Assembly (NCBI GenBank): GCA_032716605.1
Contig: JAVRFV010002325.1
Span: forward strand, 1-64,000
DNA: 64,000 nucleotides
Reading direction: 5' to 3'
Origin: Paralithodes platypus
Taxonomy: Eukaryota > Arthropoda > Malacostraca > Decapoda > Lithodidae
Shown here in pieces: positions 45,300 to 56,154 of the stretch. Position 1 is the stretch's first letter, and every line of letters starts with the position of its first letter. Both the position numbers and the translations under genes were made by a program. The notes under the pieces are model-generated. The model saw only the letters and a program-made list of their open reading frames with translations. It searched no databases and was not told the origin of the DNA.

Positions 45300-47385
45300 A
45301 CATACATACATACATAACATTTTAAGACTGAGTGTTCCACACATAAGTGCAGTTTCAGTCTCTTGTCCTAATGGCGGCGTTCCAGGCAACCCTGTTAAGG
45401 GCTGCTTCACTTGTCAAGTTCTTGGATTTGAGATCGGCGCGTATAGTCCGATCCCAGGTCTTCCTCGGTCCACCCCTTGGTGCAGCTCCCTCCACAATCA
45501 CAGACCTGCATTTTGTCACCCAATTTTGTTCATCCATTCTCTCCACATGTCCATACCATCCCAGTCTACTTGTACGCATCACCTCGCTAATACTCTTTAT
45601 ACCTAAACGTCTCCTCAGCTCAACATTTGTTATTCTATCCTGTAGCCTGGCCCCACACATCCATCTCACCATTCTCATCTCATTACGCTCCATTCTGTTG
45701 ACATCCTCTACTTTAACGGCCCATGTTTCTGAGGCATACGTCATTGCACTTCTAACACATGAGGCATACACCTTTCCCTTCAGGGGGAGAGGCATTCTTT
45801 TCATGGTCAGGATTGGCATCAATTCTCTGAACTTCCCCCAGCCACACCTAATTCTAGCAACAGTGGCAGCCTCGGCCCCACCACCGGCAGAGATGGTATC
45901 TCCTAGGTAACAAAACTTGTTCACCAGCTCCAAAGACTCATTTCCAAAATTCACAGCCACAGGATCATCACTTAACACAAGCTCGCCTTTGCACACTACG
46001 CACTCAAATTTCTCTATTTCTGACTTATCCTTCGGCAGGGGCCCCTTTATTCTACTACAGCGCTTACTCCCATGGTGTACCCAACATCGACAGATGCTAC
46101 ATTGAATTGAGTTAACGCCCACTCCCTTTCCACACACTGCACATGGGTATGCACCGCTCTTTTCCACATTGCCTCGTCTCAAACTACAATGCATAACCTT
46201 GGTTTTGTTAATATTGACTCTTAAACCCTTGCTCGCCATGCCCTCTCTCCACTTTCTGAATTTGGCCTCAGCATCCTGCATACTGTCGGCTATTAGGACT
46301 AAATCGTCTGCATAAAACAGTTCCAACGGGAGTCCGCCTCTAAAAACTCTAGACAGCGCCTCCAAGACCATAATAAAGAGGAGGGGGCTTAACACTGAAC
46401 CCTGATGGACTCCAACACGGACTGCGAATTCATCACTCAGTACACCTTTCACCCTCACCGAACTTCGCGAATCCTCATACATCTTCATTATCACACGCAC
46501 CAGCCACTCTTCCACACCAAGTTTCCTCATAGCCCACTGTACAACATCTCTAGGTACCCTATCAAAGGCCTTCTCCAGGTCCACAAACACAAAGTAAAGA
46601 TCCCTGCCTTTTAGTAGGTATCTTTCCTGTATCTGCCTGACTATGAAGATAGCATCGGTTGTACCACGTCCTGGCATAAAACCAAACTGCATATCATCAA
46701 TAGAGATGCTTTGCCTGATCAAACCCTCAAGGACTCTCTCACAGACCTTCATGATTTGGTCAAGCATTTTCAGGCCCCTATAATTTCCTCTATCTAGCGC
46801 ATCCCCTTTTCCTTTGTATATATTTACTATTACACTTTTGAGCCAATCCTCTGGGACTTTCTCATCTTTAATAATGGTGTTTATCAACTCAGTGACTAAG
46901 TTTACACCAATCTCCCCTGAGGCTTTTATCATCTCAGCGACAATGTCGGAGCAACCTGGAGCTTTACCGTCCTTCATTTTATTGATTGCGTCGCTCACTA
47001 CAGCTGGTGCTATCAAAGGAGGGGGCCCAGATATTGGTTTTTCGATACTAAGCTGTTCCTTATCCCATTCAAACTCTACATTTAGCAATCGTTCATAGTG
47101 TACCTTCCATGCTTCTCTGATTTCATTTTCTGCATACACAATCTTCCCATTATCATCTCTAACACACTGTTCACCTATAATATCCCTACTGTCATTTTTA
47201 ACTCGCCTAGCTAGGTTGAAGATCCCATTGGGATTGTCAGTGTTACACACTTGTTCGAGGACCAGGTCCTTAATGCGATTTTTAGCATTGTAAATAACTC
47301 TTTTGGCAGTTCGTTTAGCTGCCTGGTATTCCTCCTTGCTGCCTCCTTTCTTCCATGCTTTGAAGCATCTCCTTTTCGACTAATG
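45300..47385 (-). mobile_element. LINE-E copy 1: RTE-like LINE inside LINE-D
   Basis: 5' truncated element of about 2.1 kb with a CATA repeat tail (45300-45317). It cuts LINE-D RT motif A, between LATLDIS and KAFDAIP. A TAGT-like sequence is at both junctions. Confidence 0.85.
45355..47385 (-). CDS. LINE-E reverse transcriptase ORF, open but 5' truncated
   Basis: The frame is open from the 5' truncation point (RRCFKAWKKGGSKEEYQ) to the stop at 45355, over 670 codons. The first internal ATG is at 47250. RT blocks are DGKAPGCSDIVAEMIKA, YKGKGDALDRGNYRGLKML, YFVFVDLEKAFDRVPRD, GVHQGSVLSPLLF and LELFYADDLVLIADS. A PHD-like insert follows (YPCAVCGKGVGVNSIQC, SICRCWVHH), then FCYLGDTISAGGGAEAA, YASETWAVK and RLGWYGHVERMDEQNW. 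The endonuclease is missing. The lack of stops indicates recent insertion. It would copy element RNA at a nicked target. The PHD-like cysteine finger within the C-terminal region is characteristic of some RTE-like arthropod LINEs. Confidence 0.85.
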
Positions 47386-49496
47386 TCGAGTGTGGCTAAT
47401 AGTGATCTGTGTGGTGGTCTAGCACTCTAGCTGAGTTGATGCCGTCGAAAGCTCTTTGTGTAAGGTCTGTGAGAAGAGTGTTTGTGGAGTGCACTGGCCT
47501 AAAGCCATGTTGTGTTGGAGCTAGGGGTAGGTCAGGTGTAATTAGTTGTAATACTAGGCGTTCCATGACTTTGGAGGGGGAGCAAAGGAGTGTGATGGGG
47601 CGGTGTGAGGAGGGTAGTGTGGGGTCTTTGTTGGGTTTGGAGAATGTGATGATGATACCATGCTTCCAAATGTCTGGTATTGTGTTGTGTGAATAGCTGT
47701 AGTTTGATATGTTAGTGAGTGCTTGTATGCCTTGTGGTCCCAGGTGTCTGAGGTGTATGTTGCTTATGTTGTCTAGGCCACAGGTGGGTGAGTGCTTGAG
47801 ATTGTTGATGATATGCTTTGTCTGGTGATTGGTGAAGGGTGTATAGTCAGGGTCTGTGGGGAATTGTCTCTTACGTCGGATGACACGTCGGTCGTCTTTG
47901 TGAGGTTTTAGGTGGCTGACATGTGAGAAGTGATTGATGAGAGTGTTTGCTTGTTGTTTACATGAAGGAGTAGAGTCTGTTGTTGTGATTGCAGCATGTG
48001 ATTGTGTTGTGTTGCTGTTGGAAAGTGTGATGCTGTTTAGTGTTTTGTAGAGTTTTTGGGGTTTGTTTTGTGATCAAGTGTTTGTAGGAAGTTATTCTAA
48101 TTTAGTTTTTGTTGTTCTTGTATTATGTTGTTAGTTTGGGTGTTGAGTGCTTGAATTTGTTGTGTGATGTCTTGTGTGTGGGGTGCTGGGGAGTGTTTCA
48201 GTATGTCGCGTTGTCTGATGAGGTTTTGAATTTCTGGTGTAAAGTTGGGGTTGTGTCTTTTTCTGTTACCTCTTGGAATGTGTTTCTTGTCAGCATTTTG
48301 GATAGTTTTATTGAGCATGAGTACAGCATTGTTGATGTTAGTGATGGGTGTACTGTTTAGAGTTGTGAAGTGTTGTTCTGTCTCATTTGTGAATGCTTCC
48401 CAGTTAGCTCTTTTATAATTGGTGTATGTGTGTTTGTGGCTAGCTGGGGTGAGTCTGGCTTTGGTGGTGATAATGATCGGGAGGTGGTCAGAGCCTAAGT
48501 TTCTGACCACCCTCCAGGATGTTGTGGGGGCGAGTTCTGGGGAGCAAAAGGTGATGTCTGGAGATGGGGTTATAGAGGGCTTGGTGAGGAATATGGGTAT
48601 GTTGATGGATGTCGTTAAGGATGATGAGGTTATCTGTTTGGTTTTGTAGTACCAGCCCTCTGTCTGTGTCGGGGTTGTCGACAAACCAGGCCGACGTCTT
48701 GGCGTTGAAGTCTGAGACAACAGAACCATACTGTGTGGACTGAGTGTTCCACACATAAGTGCAGTTTCAGTCTCTTGTCCTAATGGCGGCGTTCCAGGCA
48801 ACCCTGTTAAGGGCTGCTTCACTTGTCAAGTTCTTGGATTTGAGATCGGCGTGTGTAGTCCGATCCCAGGTCTTCCTCGGTCCACCCCTTGGTGCAGCTC
48901 CCTCCACAATCACAGACCTGCATTTTTTCACCCAATTTTGTTCATCCATTCTCTCCACATGTCCATACCATCCCAGTCTACTTGTACGCATCACCTCGCT
49001 AATACTCTTTATACCTAAACGTCTCCTCAGCTCAACATTTGTTATTCTATCCTGTAGCCTGGCCCCACACATCCATCTCACCATTCTCATCTCATTACGC
49101 TCCATTCTGTTGACATCCTCTACTTTAACGGCCCTTGTTTCTGAGGCATACGTCATTGCACTTCTAACACATGAGGCATACACCTTTCCCTTCAGGGGGA
49201 GAGGCATTCTTTTCCTGGTCAGGATTGGCAGCAGCTCTCTGAACTTCCCCCAGCCACATCTAATTCTAGCAACAGTGGCAGCCTCGGCCCCACCACCGGC
49301 AGAGGTGGTATCTCCTAGGTAACAAAACTTGTTCACCAGCTCCAAAGACTCATTTCCAAAATTCACAGCCACTGGATCATCACTTAACACAAGCTCGCCT
49401 TTGCACACTACGCACTCAAATTTATCTATTTCTGACTTATCCTTCGGGCTCACTTTACTGCCCTGCTTAAGCTTGATGGGTTGCTGTATGGTTCTG

Positions 49497-50005
49497 TTGT
49501 TGTTGTTGTTCCCCAAGCTGCCTGGCCGAACAGCCCCAAGGCCCCGAGCAATTCCAAGGCCATAACCGAGCGCCCCCACAGAACCCCCCCCTGCCGACCA
49601 CAATAAAGCCTGGGTGACCGAAGCCACTCCATGGCGGGGAGCTGAGGAGGGTGCGGAAACGCCCGGGAAACCAAAGCCCCACCCAGGGCCCTGTGCCCCT
49701 CAGCAATTATGAAGAGAAAGTTGAGGGGCAAGGGAAAATTGTGACGCTTTGGCTTCCAATATTGGTAGATTGGGAGGTCAATCCACGGAAAAGATGCCGT
49801 CACTTGAGATCTAGAAAATATAAAAGTTAAAGGAACAGTCAGAGTAAGCTATGGGTATGGCAGAGATCGCTCAGTTCTCACTCTGATAGACCAGCCCATC
49901 ACCACATGACTAGAACCCAATCCTCTCAGCATCAGCTAGGAAAGGCCCTAGAAAGCCGCCTTTGGCGGGGGGATAGCTCCCCTATTTCAACCCCCGGCAC
50001 CCGCC
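49497..50005 (-). mobile_element. SINE-1 copy 1, full length 509 bp
   Basis: A 13-bp duplication CTGTATGGTTCTG (49484-49496, 50006-50018) flanks it. On the minus strand it starts GGGCGGGTGCCGGGGGTTG and ends GGGGCTGTTCGGCCAGGCAG, then a CAA repeat. That end is shared with LINE-D. No clear pol III A and B boxes were identified, so its head is unclassified. Small frames through it are not genes. Confidence 0.8.
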
Positions 50006-50250
50006 CTGTATGGTTCTGTTGTCTTGGACACCTGTTCGGGATCGACTGCAGCTTTTTTTAGTGCTCTCCATCTTTTCAGCTTTGCTCTCTCCTTCTCTCG
50101 AGTTTCTTCTGGCTTGAATGATCTTCTCTGACGCTTTCTCTCTGCATCTTGTTGTTTCCAGGCCTTTTCACCTATCTCTGCCTTCTTCCGCTCTCTGTAG
50201 CGACGTTGTTTCTCTGCAGCAGTTAGAGGCATACTGTGCACTAAAGCCAA

Positions 50251-50771
50251 GTTCTGTACAGTGTCAGACTCTCTGGCCCTCTGTCTCTCTTATAAACACA
50301 CCACCAGACAAGTAGCAACCTGTTGGTGTAATGGTCTGAAAAATTATAAGTCACCTCAACATGTTCAGTCATGTTACCCAGTACACACAATGAATAATCA
50401 GGCCTGCTACCACATCACAGCCCACAGGATACAACATGTTGCTCAGGCATGAAGGAGAGAGCTTACATTTCACACTTGTCAAGTGACACACTACGTAGGC
50501 CTATTGTTTTTTGGTAACATATACTGAATAGTAATATATAAAATTTAGTTGTTGAAGTATCAACCCACATAGGCTAATGTAACCATATAATTTTATAGGT
50601 CAATATACTTTGTTTATCATATACCCATTTGTATTGATCCCAGGTGCTGTATAATACCAGATTTACCTAATAAACATTTGTAACTCCGTTACCGGTAACA
50701 GAGTTACAACAAAAGAATCACTCATTTATATGCTAATAATGTAGTTGAGTGCAAAATTAAGTACCCAACAA
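50251..50771. other. Spacer with a 32-bp palindrome at 50678-50709
   Basis: Arms TTGTAACTCCGTTACC and GGTAACAGAGTTACAA meet without a loop and differ at one base. The arm reappears at 57172-57187 beyond the MITE/piggyBac complex. No gene is seen; this may include the upstream region of the fossil gene. Confidence 0.6.
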
Positions 50772-50797
50772 TTAACCCGGGAACTGCGGGAAGACTC

Positions 50798-51435
50798 TTA
50801 ACCCGGGAGCTGCGGGGAGACTCTTAAGAGTTCCCCCGGCGCACTGCGGGAAGACTCTTAAGAGTCAGAGAAAATAAAAATCAACTTTTGACATCGAAAA
50901 AAAAATATTTTTTTATATTTTTTTTTTTTATTTTTTTATTTTTTTTTTGGCCCCTGGGCCATGCAAAATCTCAGTCCTCTACCTCCCCTCCTTCCCCACT
51001 TTCCTCCTCTCCTTCAGTTATCACCTATTTTCCCTGTTATTCCCTTATTCTGAGGTATATTTTCGTGCTAACATTAGAAATCCGATTGGAGGGTGTGGTC
51101 ATCACTGATAGCAAGCGAGTGCAAGAGAGAGAGAGAGAGTATCGATCGACTGTGTCTCAGTGGCCTTGGGGGAAATTGGCGGGAAAGCAGATTGCCTCAC
51201 CCATACATTATACAACTCGCGGGCTATATCTCCGATTTTGACCATCCAAACGCTGTTTTCACTCGTTTTATTGTTGTTTCAGGTTAATACCTTTATAATC
51301 AACCCATTATAGGCGCATATGGATAAATATTAATGCTATTAATGGCACAATGAATATTTTAGTGACGGAAACACCTCAAATACGTCAGCACAGGGGGACG
51401 TTTCCAATTACCCCCATGCGCACTTCAGAGGTTAA
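50798..51435 (+). mobile_element. MITE-A copy 8, nested in copy 7
   Basis: Full-length copy in the same orientation as its host, at a TTAA in CTCTTAAGAGT. TTAA at 50798-50801 and 51432-51435. Confidence 0.85.
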
Positions 51436-51870
51436 GAGTCAGAGAAAAAAAAATCAACTTTAACCCTCCAGCCCCGGGGGCTATAGCTTGCGACTGTGCT
51501 CCGGTACCGGGTGTTTTGACGATCTTTGGCCTATGTTAACTACTCTGTAAGTCAATGAATATGTCATGTAATGTTGTAAATAAAAAAGAATAATGTTCCA
51601 CAAACCTTCCTCTGTCGAATGGCGTTGAGTAGAGGTCTCTAGCCCCTCTGGTTGCATAATGGTGAGCGCGGGAAGACGAGTGCTTTTCGGCGGCAAATTC
51701 TTCCCGCGTTCGGACGCGTCGCCTCGGCCATGGCTACGACGCACCTAGCCGCTCGCCGCGCCAAAGTATTTATCTCCCTTAGACGATTTTAGTGTTTGAT
51801 ATTGAGAATGTGATGTTTATTTGATATTTTCTAGTTATTTTGAGGCCAATTATATAAAATATGTTTATTA

Positions 51871-52737
51871 GGGTATCACTGTCACTGATATTGCTAATTT
51901 TCACTCGATACCGTACATTTTATTAGTAATTGAGGTAGCTTATTGTTGTATTAGGCACTGATTATTCGTTATCACAGGTGTTTATTATACTTTGGCCATC
52001 AAATATTAGGTCTTGTGTCACTTTCACTTTGACAAATATGCTTTAGAGTGTCACTGTCACTGATAATGCTCATTTTCACTCGATACCGTACATTTTATTA
52101 GTAATTGAGGTAGGTTATTGTTGTATTAGGCACTGATTATTCGTTATCACAGGTGTTTATTATACTTTGGCCATCAAATATTAGGTCTTGTGTCACTTTC
52201 ACTTTGACAAATATGCTTTAGAGTGTCACTGTCACTGATAATGCTCATTTTCACTCGATACCGTACATTTTATTAGTAATTGAGGTAGGTTATTGTTGTA
52301 TTAGGCACTGATTATTCGTTATCACAGGTGTTTATTATACTTTGGCCATCAAATATTAGGTCTTGTGTCACTTTCACTTTGACAAATATGCTTTAGAGAG
52401 TGTCACTGTCACTGATAATGCTCATTTTCACTCGATACCGTACATTTTATTAGTAATTGAGGTAGGTTATTGTTGTATTAGGCACTGATTATTCGTTATC
52501 ACAGGTGTTTATTATAGTTTGGCCATCAAATATTAGGTCTTGTGTCACTTTCACTTTGACAAATATGCTTTAGAGAGTGTCACTGTCACTGATAATGCTC
52601 ATTTTCACTCGATACCGTACATTTTATTAGTAATTGAGGTAGGTTATTGTTGTATTAGGCACTGATTATTCGTTATCACAGGTGTTTATTATACTTTGGC
52701 CATCAAATATTAGGTCTTGTGTCACTTTCACTTAGTT
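51871..52737. repeat. Tandem array of about 176 bp, 5 units, in piggyBac
   Basis: Units begin near 51871, 52048, 52223, 52400 and 52577 (GTGTCACTGTCACTGATAAT), with spacings of 175 to 177. They are almost identical to each other. The array lies between the left end and the transposase stop codon. Confidence 0.9.
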
Positions 52738-52994
52738 ATATGATTTGTAAACGATTTATATACAATTTATTGTGTCTTTTTTCACTGATTTCTATAGGTT
52801 CTAATCATATGAATGTCACTTGGTATATACATATGTGTCACTTTCACATATTATTATGGTGTAATTGTATTTGTATCAATGTTCTCATAATACATGACTT
52901 TTGTATTACAATACATTGGTTTTCTTCCACTTTTTGCCTATATATAATTATAGTGTACATATTGTCATTTTATTTGGCAATTTCAGTATGATTA

Positions 52995-55880
52995 TTAGAA
53001 CTCCAGCTTGGAGTGGTAATCAAAGAAGCAATCTACAGCACAGAGTGCCACCTTGCACTCCACACACTCCAGGGTTGACTTTTTACCTGACCTCGGCTTC
53101 ACCCTGCTGTTGTAGCAGACATGGCACCGCTTCTGCTGTGTTCTTCCGGATTCATTCTGAGGCAGGGAACCAAGCCTGTGCCTAGTCAAGTATTGAGCAG
53201 ACTGCAAGCGGTCAATAACGGCGGGCCCAGGATGTGCCACTGCCCTCTGTGGCATAGCATACTTCTCCAGGAGCTCCGTCAACACCTGCTTTTGGAACCT
53301 CCGCAGGCTATTGAACTTCATGGGTGTGTTCACATTCCGAAGCTTGTATATGTTGTAGGCATTCAGAACTGACATGTCCACCATATGCAGAAAGAACTTT
53401 TTGTACCATCTGCACGAGGTACGCAGGCAGTCAATGAAGCCTATCTGCATGTCGGACTTGTCCACCAGCCTCATGTTGATGTTGTAGTCCAGGACAGCAT
53501 CGGGCTTGGTCACCCTGGCCTGGGTGCGGCGATCCACCTTGCCAGTCTCCACCATTTCCCCCTTGTGGATGGTGGTCAGGAGGTTGACCTTCCGCTGGTC
53601 GTGCCAGTGGATAGCCAGAATGGGCCCCGACTTCTTCTTGAACACATCACCTTTTTTGGTCTTTGGAGGGAAAGGTGGCATGCCCTTCCTTTTCCCTCGT
53701 ACTGTGCCTACAGTCCCCGTCTTGCGCTCATGCAGGTACTGTGAGAGAGTGGGGGACGTGTAATAATTGTCCGTGTAGAGGACGTGATTCTTATGAAAGT
53801 AGCGGTCCATCATGGCTTGCACCACTGCTCCGCCAAAGCCAATGAGGGGGTCCACAAGCAAGTCCCCTTCCTTCCCGCTGTAGACCAGGAAGTCCAGGAC
53901 ATAGCCAGTTTGGCAGTCGCACAGCACAAAGAATTTTATGCCAAAGCGATGTCTTTTTGAGGGGATGTACTGCCGGAAGCTGAGTTTTCCCCGGAACAGC
54001 ACAAGAGACTCGTCAATGACGACCTTGCGGAAGGGCTTGAAGTAGGAGGTGAAGCGTTCTCGCATCATCTCATACAACGTCCTAATCTTCCACAGCTTGT
54101 CTGGGAGGTGGACGTCAAGGTTGGTGACAAGATGGAGCGCTGCGAGGATATCAAGGTACCGGTCGCGAGACATATATTTCCCGAAGGCAGGGGTGGATAT
54201 CAGATCATTGGTGATCCAATAGTCAGGCAACCTATGCTTCTTGACATGAGGCATTAGCATGGTGAGTGCCAGGAACACCATGAACTCATTATGAGTCACT
54301 GGGGTCCACTGCCTCATGTGGCCCTTGGTCACCTTTCCCAAAAAGTGGACCTGGAATTGGTGCTGCTTATTTGTCTCTTTGACAACATAGCCTACCACCT
54401 CCTCATCAAAGAAGGCCTCAAACAGTTCGTGTGGTGGAGCATTGGGGCCTGCAGGAAAATTGGGGGTAACGCCTGAACCCTCCAGTACCTCATCAAAAGC
54501 TGGCACATCAGGGTTGTATGCATCCTCATCAACTACGTCTTGCCACTGAAAAACGTAGAATGGGTCTTGTCTACGCTGACGAGGAGCTCCAGCTGGTGGC
54601 CCAGCACGCCCACGGCCAACTCGGGAGGCGCGCGCCCTAGGGCGGCGAGGGCGGCGGCCAGGGCGGTGGGCAGCACGACGGGCAGCACGACGCCGGGCCA
54701 AGCGGATGGGTCGAGGGTCGTCGATGTCCATATAGTCATCGTCAGAGTGGTCATCTTGCCCTGACGGTGGACCTATGTAATCATGGCCAGAGTCTTCAGA
54801 GAGGTGCCCTTCATCATCAGTGGCCCCCACATAATCTGGCGGGGAACCAGTGATGCGTGGGCGGCGTGCGGGTGGGCGAGGTGGGGAAGGAGTGGCAGGT
54901 GAGGCTGTGTCCCCCCGAGGTCCCGGGCTCCTTGGCCTGCGACGAGTGACAGAAAGCAATGTTTCACTGTCACTAGGGCCAGGTATTGGTGATGCGAGCT
55001 CAAAGACTTCTTCAGGAAGACATGTTGAAGGCGGGAGAGGTGGGGAGGACCGTGGGGAAAGTTGCGGGGACGTATGGCTGGGGCCGGCCGGGGTGGACGC
55101 CGCGGGAGCCTCGAACAAAACTCTCTTACTTTTCTTAATTTTCTTGGTATATTTCCTACCTTTCCCCTTTTCGGCAGCAGTATGTCTCCTGTCGGGGGAC
55201 CTAGGAGGCAAATAGGCCGAAAGTGTGGGGTCCTCAACCCTTGGCAATGGTGGGGGTGGTGGGGAAGAATGCGGGGCATCCGGGTCATCTTGGGTGGCGT
55301 GGGTAGATAAGGGAGACAATGGCGGACGAGAAGGGTCACCACGCTGACCCTCACTCACAGCCTCATCCTCACCAAGTAGTTTTGCTTGTTCCCTAGCTGC
55401 CGCGGCCGCCTTCTCAAGTATTTTCTGCTTATACAAATGTAGCTTGAAAGGCGATTTACCAGGGGAAGGGCTTGGCGTCGTGTCACTTAAGCGAAATTTG
55501 GTGAGTGACCTTGAACTCTCCCACTCGCTCACTCTCTCAAGTTCACTGTCTTTAGGTAAACCAGCTTCCTCAACAACTGGTACATCACCTTCATCACTCT
55601 CATCACTGTCATGTTCTCTCGCAAATCCCAGGAATTGCTCTTCTTTATCACTCTCATGGCCATAATCACTCGACTTATAATTACTGGAGTCGTCACTGAC
55701 TTCATCATCAACATTATGCTTGGCATCAGCTCGCTCATAAAGTCTCAATGTCGTCTCAATACCTCCGGGAGATAACACATTTAGGCGATGGCGTCGGGGT
55801 AAGGCGCGACGAACAAGCAAGGGCGTCGTAGGAAGCACGGTATCGGACACAGCGGAATCACTATTTGGCGTACTGTCCAT
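52995..55880 (-). CDS. piggyBac transposase (PGBD-like), 961 aa
   Basis: The ATG at 55880 is preferred over the one at 56369, because the extra 163 codons run through iterated inverted repeats and sequence shared with non-coding MITE-D. Residues 1 to about 480 are acidic, S/P-rich and disordered (DEEQ-like and PRSPDRRHT stretches, an arginine-rich segment). The DDE domain follows. Catalytic aspartates sit in VVIDESLVLF (about 623), VLYTDNYYTS (about 704) and LVDKSDMQIG (807 and 810). The spacings of 81 and 103 match those of known piggyBac enzymes. A C-terminal cysteine-rich finger reads RCHVCYNSR, LECVECKVALC and CFFDYH. The enzyme excises and inserts at TTAA. The length exceeds the usual roughly 600 aa because of the N-terminal tail. 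No stop or shift is visible. Confidence 0.9.
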   Translation of the reverse strand: MDSTPNSDSAVSDTVLPTTPLLVRRALPRRHRLNVLSPGGIETTLRLYERADAKHNVDDEVSDDSSNYKSSDYGHESDKEEQFLGFAREHDSDESDEGDVPVVEEAGLPKDSELERVSEWESSRSLTKFRLSDTTPSPSPGKSPFKLHLYKQKILEKAAAAAREQAKLLGEDEAVSEGQRGDPSRPPLSPLSTHATQDDPDAPHSSPPPPPLPRVEDPTLSAYLPPRSPDRRHTAAEKGKGRKYTKKIKKSKRVLFEAPAASTPAGPSHTSPQLSPRSSPPLPPSTCLPEEVFELASPIPGPSDSETLLSVTRRRPRSPGPRGDTASPATPSPPRPPARRPRITGSPPDYVGATDDEGHLSEDSGHDYIGPPSGQDDHSDDDYMDIDDPRPIRLARRRAARRAAHRPGRRPRRPRARASRVGRGRAGPPAGAPRQRRQDPFYVFQWQDVVDEDAYNPDVPAFDEVLEGSGVTPNFPAGPNAPPHELFEAFFDEEVVGYVVKETNKQHQFQVHFLGKVTKGHMRQWTPVTHNEFMVFLALTMLMPHVKKHRLPDYWITNDLISTPAFGKYMSRDRYLDILAALHLVTNLDVHLPDKLWKIRTLYEMMRERFTSYFKPFRKVVIDESLVLFRGKLSFRQYIPSKRHRFGIKFFVLCDCQTGYVLDFLVYSGKEGDLLVDPLIGFGGAVVQAMMDRYFHKNHVLYTDNYYTSPTLSQYLHERKTGTVGTVRGKRKGMPPFPPKTKKGDVFKKKSGPILAIHWHDQRKVNLLTTIHKGEMVETGKVDRRTQARVTKPDAVLDYNINMRLVDKSDMQIGFIDCLRTSCRWYKKFFLHMVDMSVLNAYNIYKLRNVNTPMKFNSLRRFQKQVLTELLEKYAMPQRAVAHPGPAVIDRLQSAQYLTRHRLGSLPQNESGRTQQKRCHVCYNSRVKPRSGKKSTLECVECKVALCAVDCFFDYHSKLEF

Positions 55881-55996
55881 GATGGCGTCGGGGTAGATAC
55901 TGTTGCTGTGGTGGAGTTTACGCCTGGTGGCGCCACCTACCGTCCCACGATACCGAAAATGTACGCGCGGCATTCGAAAGCACGCATGCAAGCAAT

Positions 55997-56154
55997 GGGC
56001 ATTCAAGAGCCCTTCCGGGTTGCGCGGGCCGAGGTTGTTATGGGCGTTCAAGAGCCCATCCGGGTTGGAGGGGTTAACCCTCTCACCACGGAAGGGCTCT
56101 TGAACGCCCATAAAAAAGCATATAACAGGTACCCGGATGGTCTCTTGAACGCCC
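55997..56154. promoter_or_regulatory. Iterated inverted motif upstream of the piggyBac ORF
   Basis: GGGCRTTCAAGAGCCC occurs at 55997 and 56042 on the + strand and, inverted, ends at 56109 and 56154. The inner pair (56042-56063, 56089-56109) forms a hairpin whose loop contains GAGGGGTTAACCCTC with TTAA at 56074-56077. This may be a promoter or transposase-binding region; that role is an inference. Confidence 0.5.

Larger units (their letters stand above)
43915..48738 (-). mobile_element. LINE-D copy 1: Jockey-like LINE, interrupted by LINE-E
   Basis: Flanked by an 11-bp duplication GACTGAGTGTT (43904-43914, 48739-48749). It begins 5' truncated within the endonuclease (SDFNAKTSAW, GSDHLPIIITT), continues to the RT N-terminus (PPHRSLLATLDIS at about 47440-47390), breaks at motif A for LINE-E copy 1, and resumes with KAFDAIPRHNL, GVPQGSVLSPALF, LASYADDITLTC (active site) and YIRSVMEYASPAW. 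A C-terminal segment LARLRCGHHPALLSYQKR and the end GLFGQAA-type codons run directly into a CAA repeat tail. Frameshifts are present in the endonuclease and C-terminal parts. Confidence 0.8.
43878..49447 (-). mobile_element. LINE-E copy 2, interrupted by LINE-D
   Basis: The 5' truncated part (49447-48739) encodes the C-terminal region from KDKSEIDKFECVVC to NAAIRTRD, nearly identical to LINE-E copy 1. The 3' tail (ACATACATA repeat and TTTTGAGACTGAG) is at 43878-43914, on the other side of LINE-D. It inserted in the fossil gene between SRAVK and LPTSPRK. Confidence 0.8.
42671..50250 (-). pseudogene. Fossil of a widespread uncharacterised metazoan protein family
   Basis: Separate minus-strand pieces line up with one protein type that I recognise from many arthropod and cnidarian predictions but cannot name. 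The basic N-terminus (50250-50006) has MPLTAAEKQRRYRERKKAE and RSFKPEETREKERAKLKRW. It continues across a SINE into EPYSNPSSLSRAVK (49484-49450). Downstream of a LINE stack comes LPTSPRKCCKVLNSLF (43864-43817), then, past MITE-D, LPEDVKKHIQQFYLRNDIS, MAPGRKDCISV and RRYLMMSIAEAYNLY (43270-43044). After a frameshift GLTKFK spans the MITE-C site, followed by TLRPDIVLCKDKMPHNVC, with a stop at 42671. About 720 bp of coding sequence is spread over 7.6 kb. It may be a host gene or the ORF of an old DNA transposon. It is no longer functional. Confidence 0.6.

Noticed and set aside
49467..49803. Gly/Pro-rich small ORFs around the SINE
   Set aside because: They are readings of SINE-1 and recur at 57287-57719 with shifts.
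51871..52737. Regular direct repeats resembling a CRISPR array
   Set aside because: The units are contiguous 176-bp tandem copies without unique spacers, inside a eukaryotic transposon.
54773..55354. 193-codon minus-strand frame overlapping the transposase
   Set aside because: It is a shadow of the GC-rich low-complexity transposase N-terminus.
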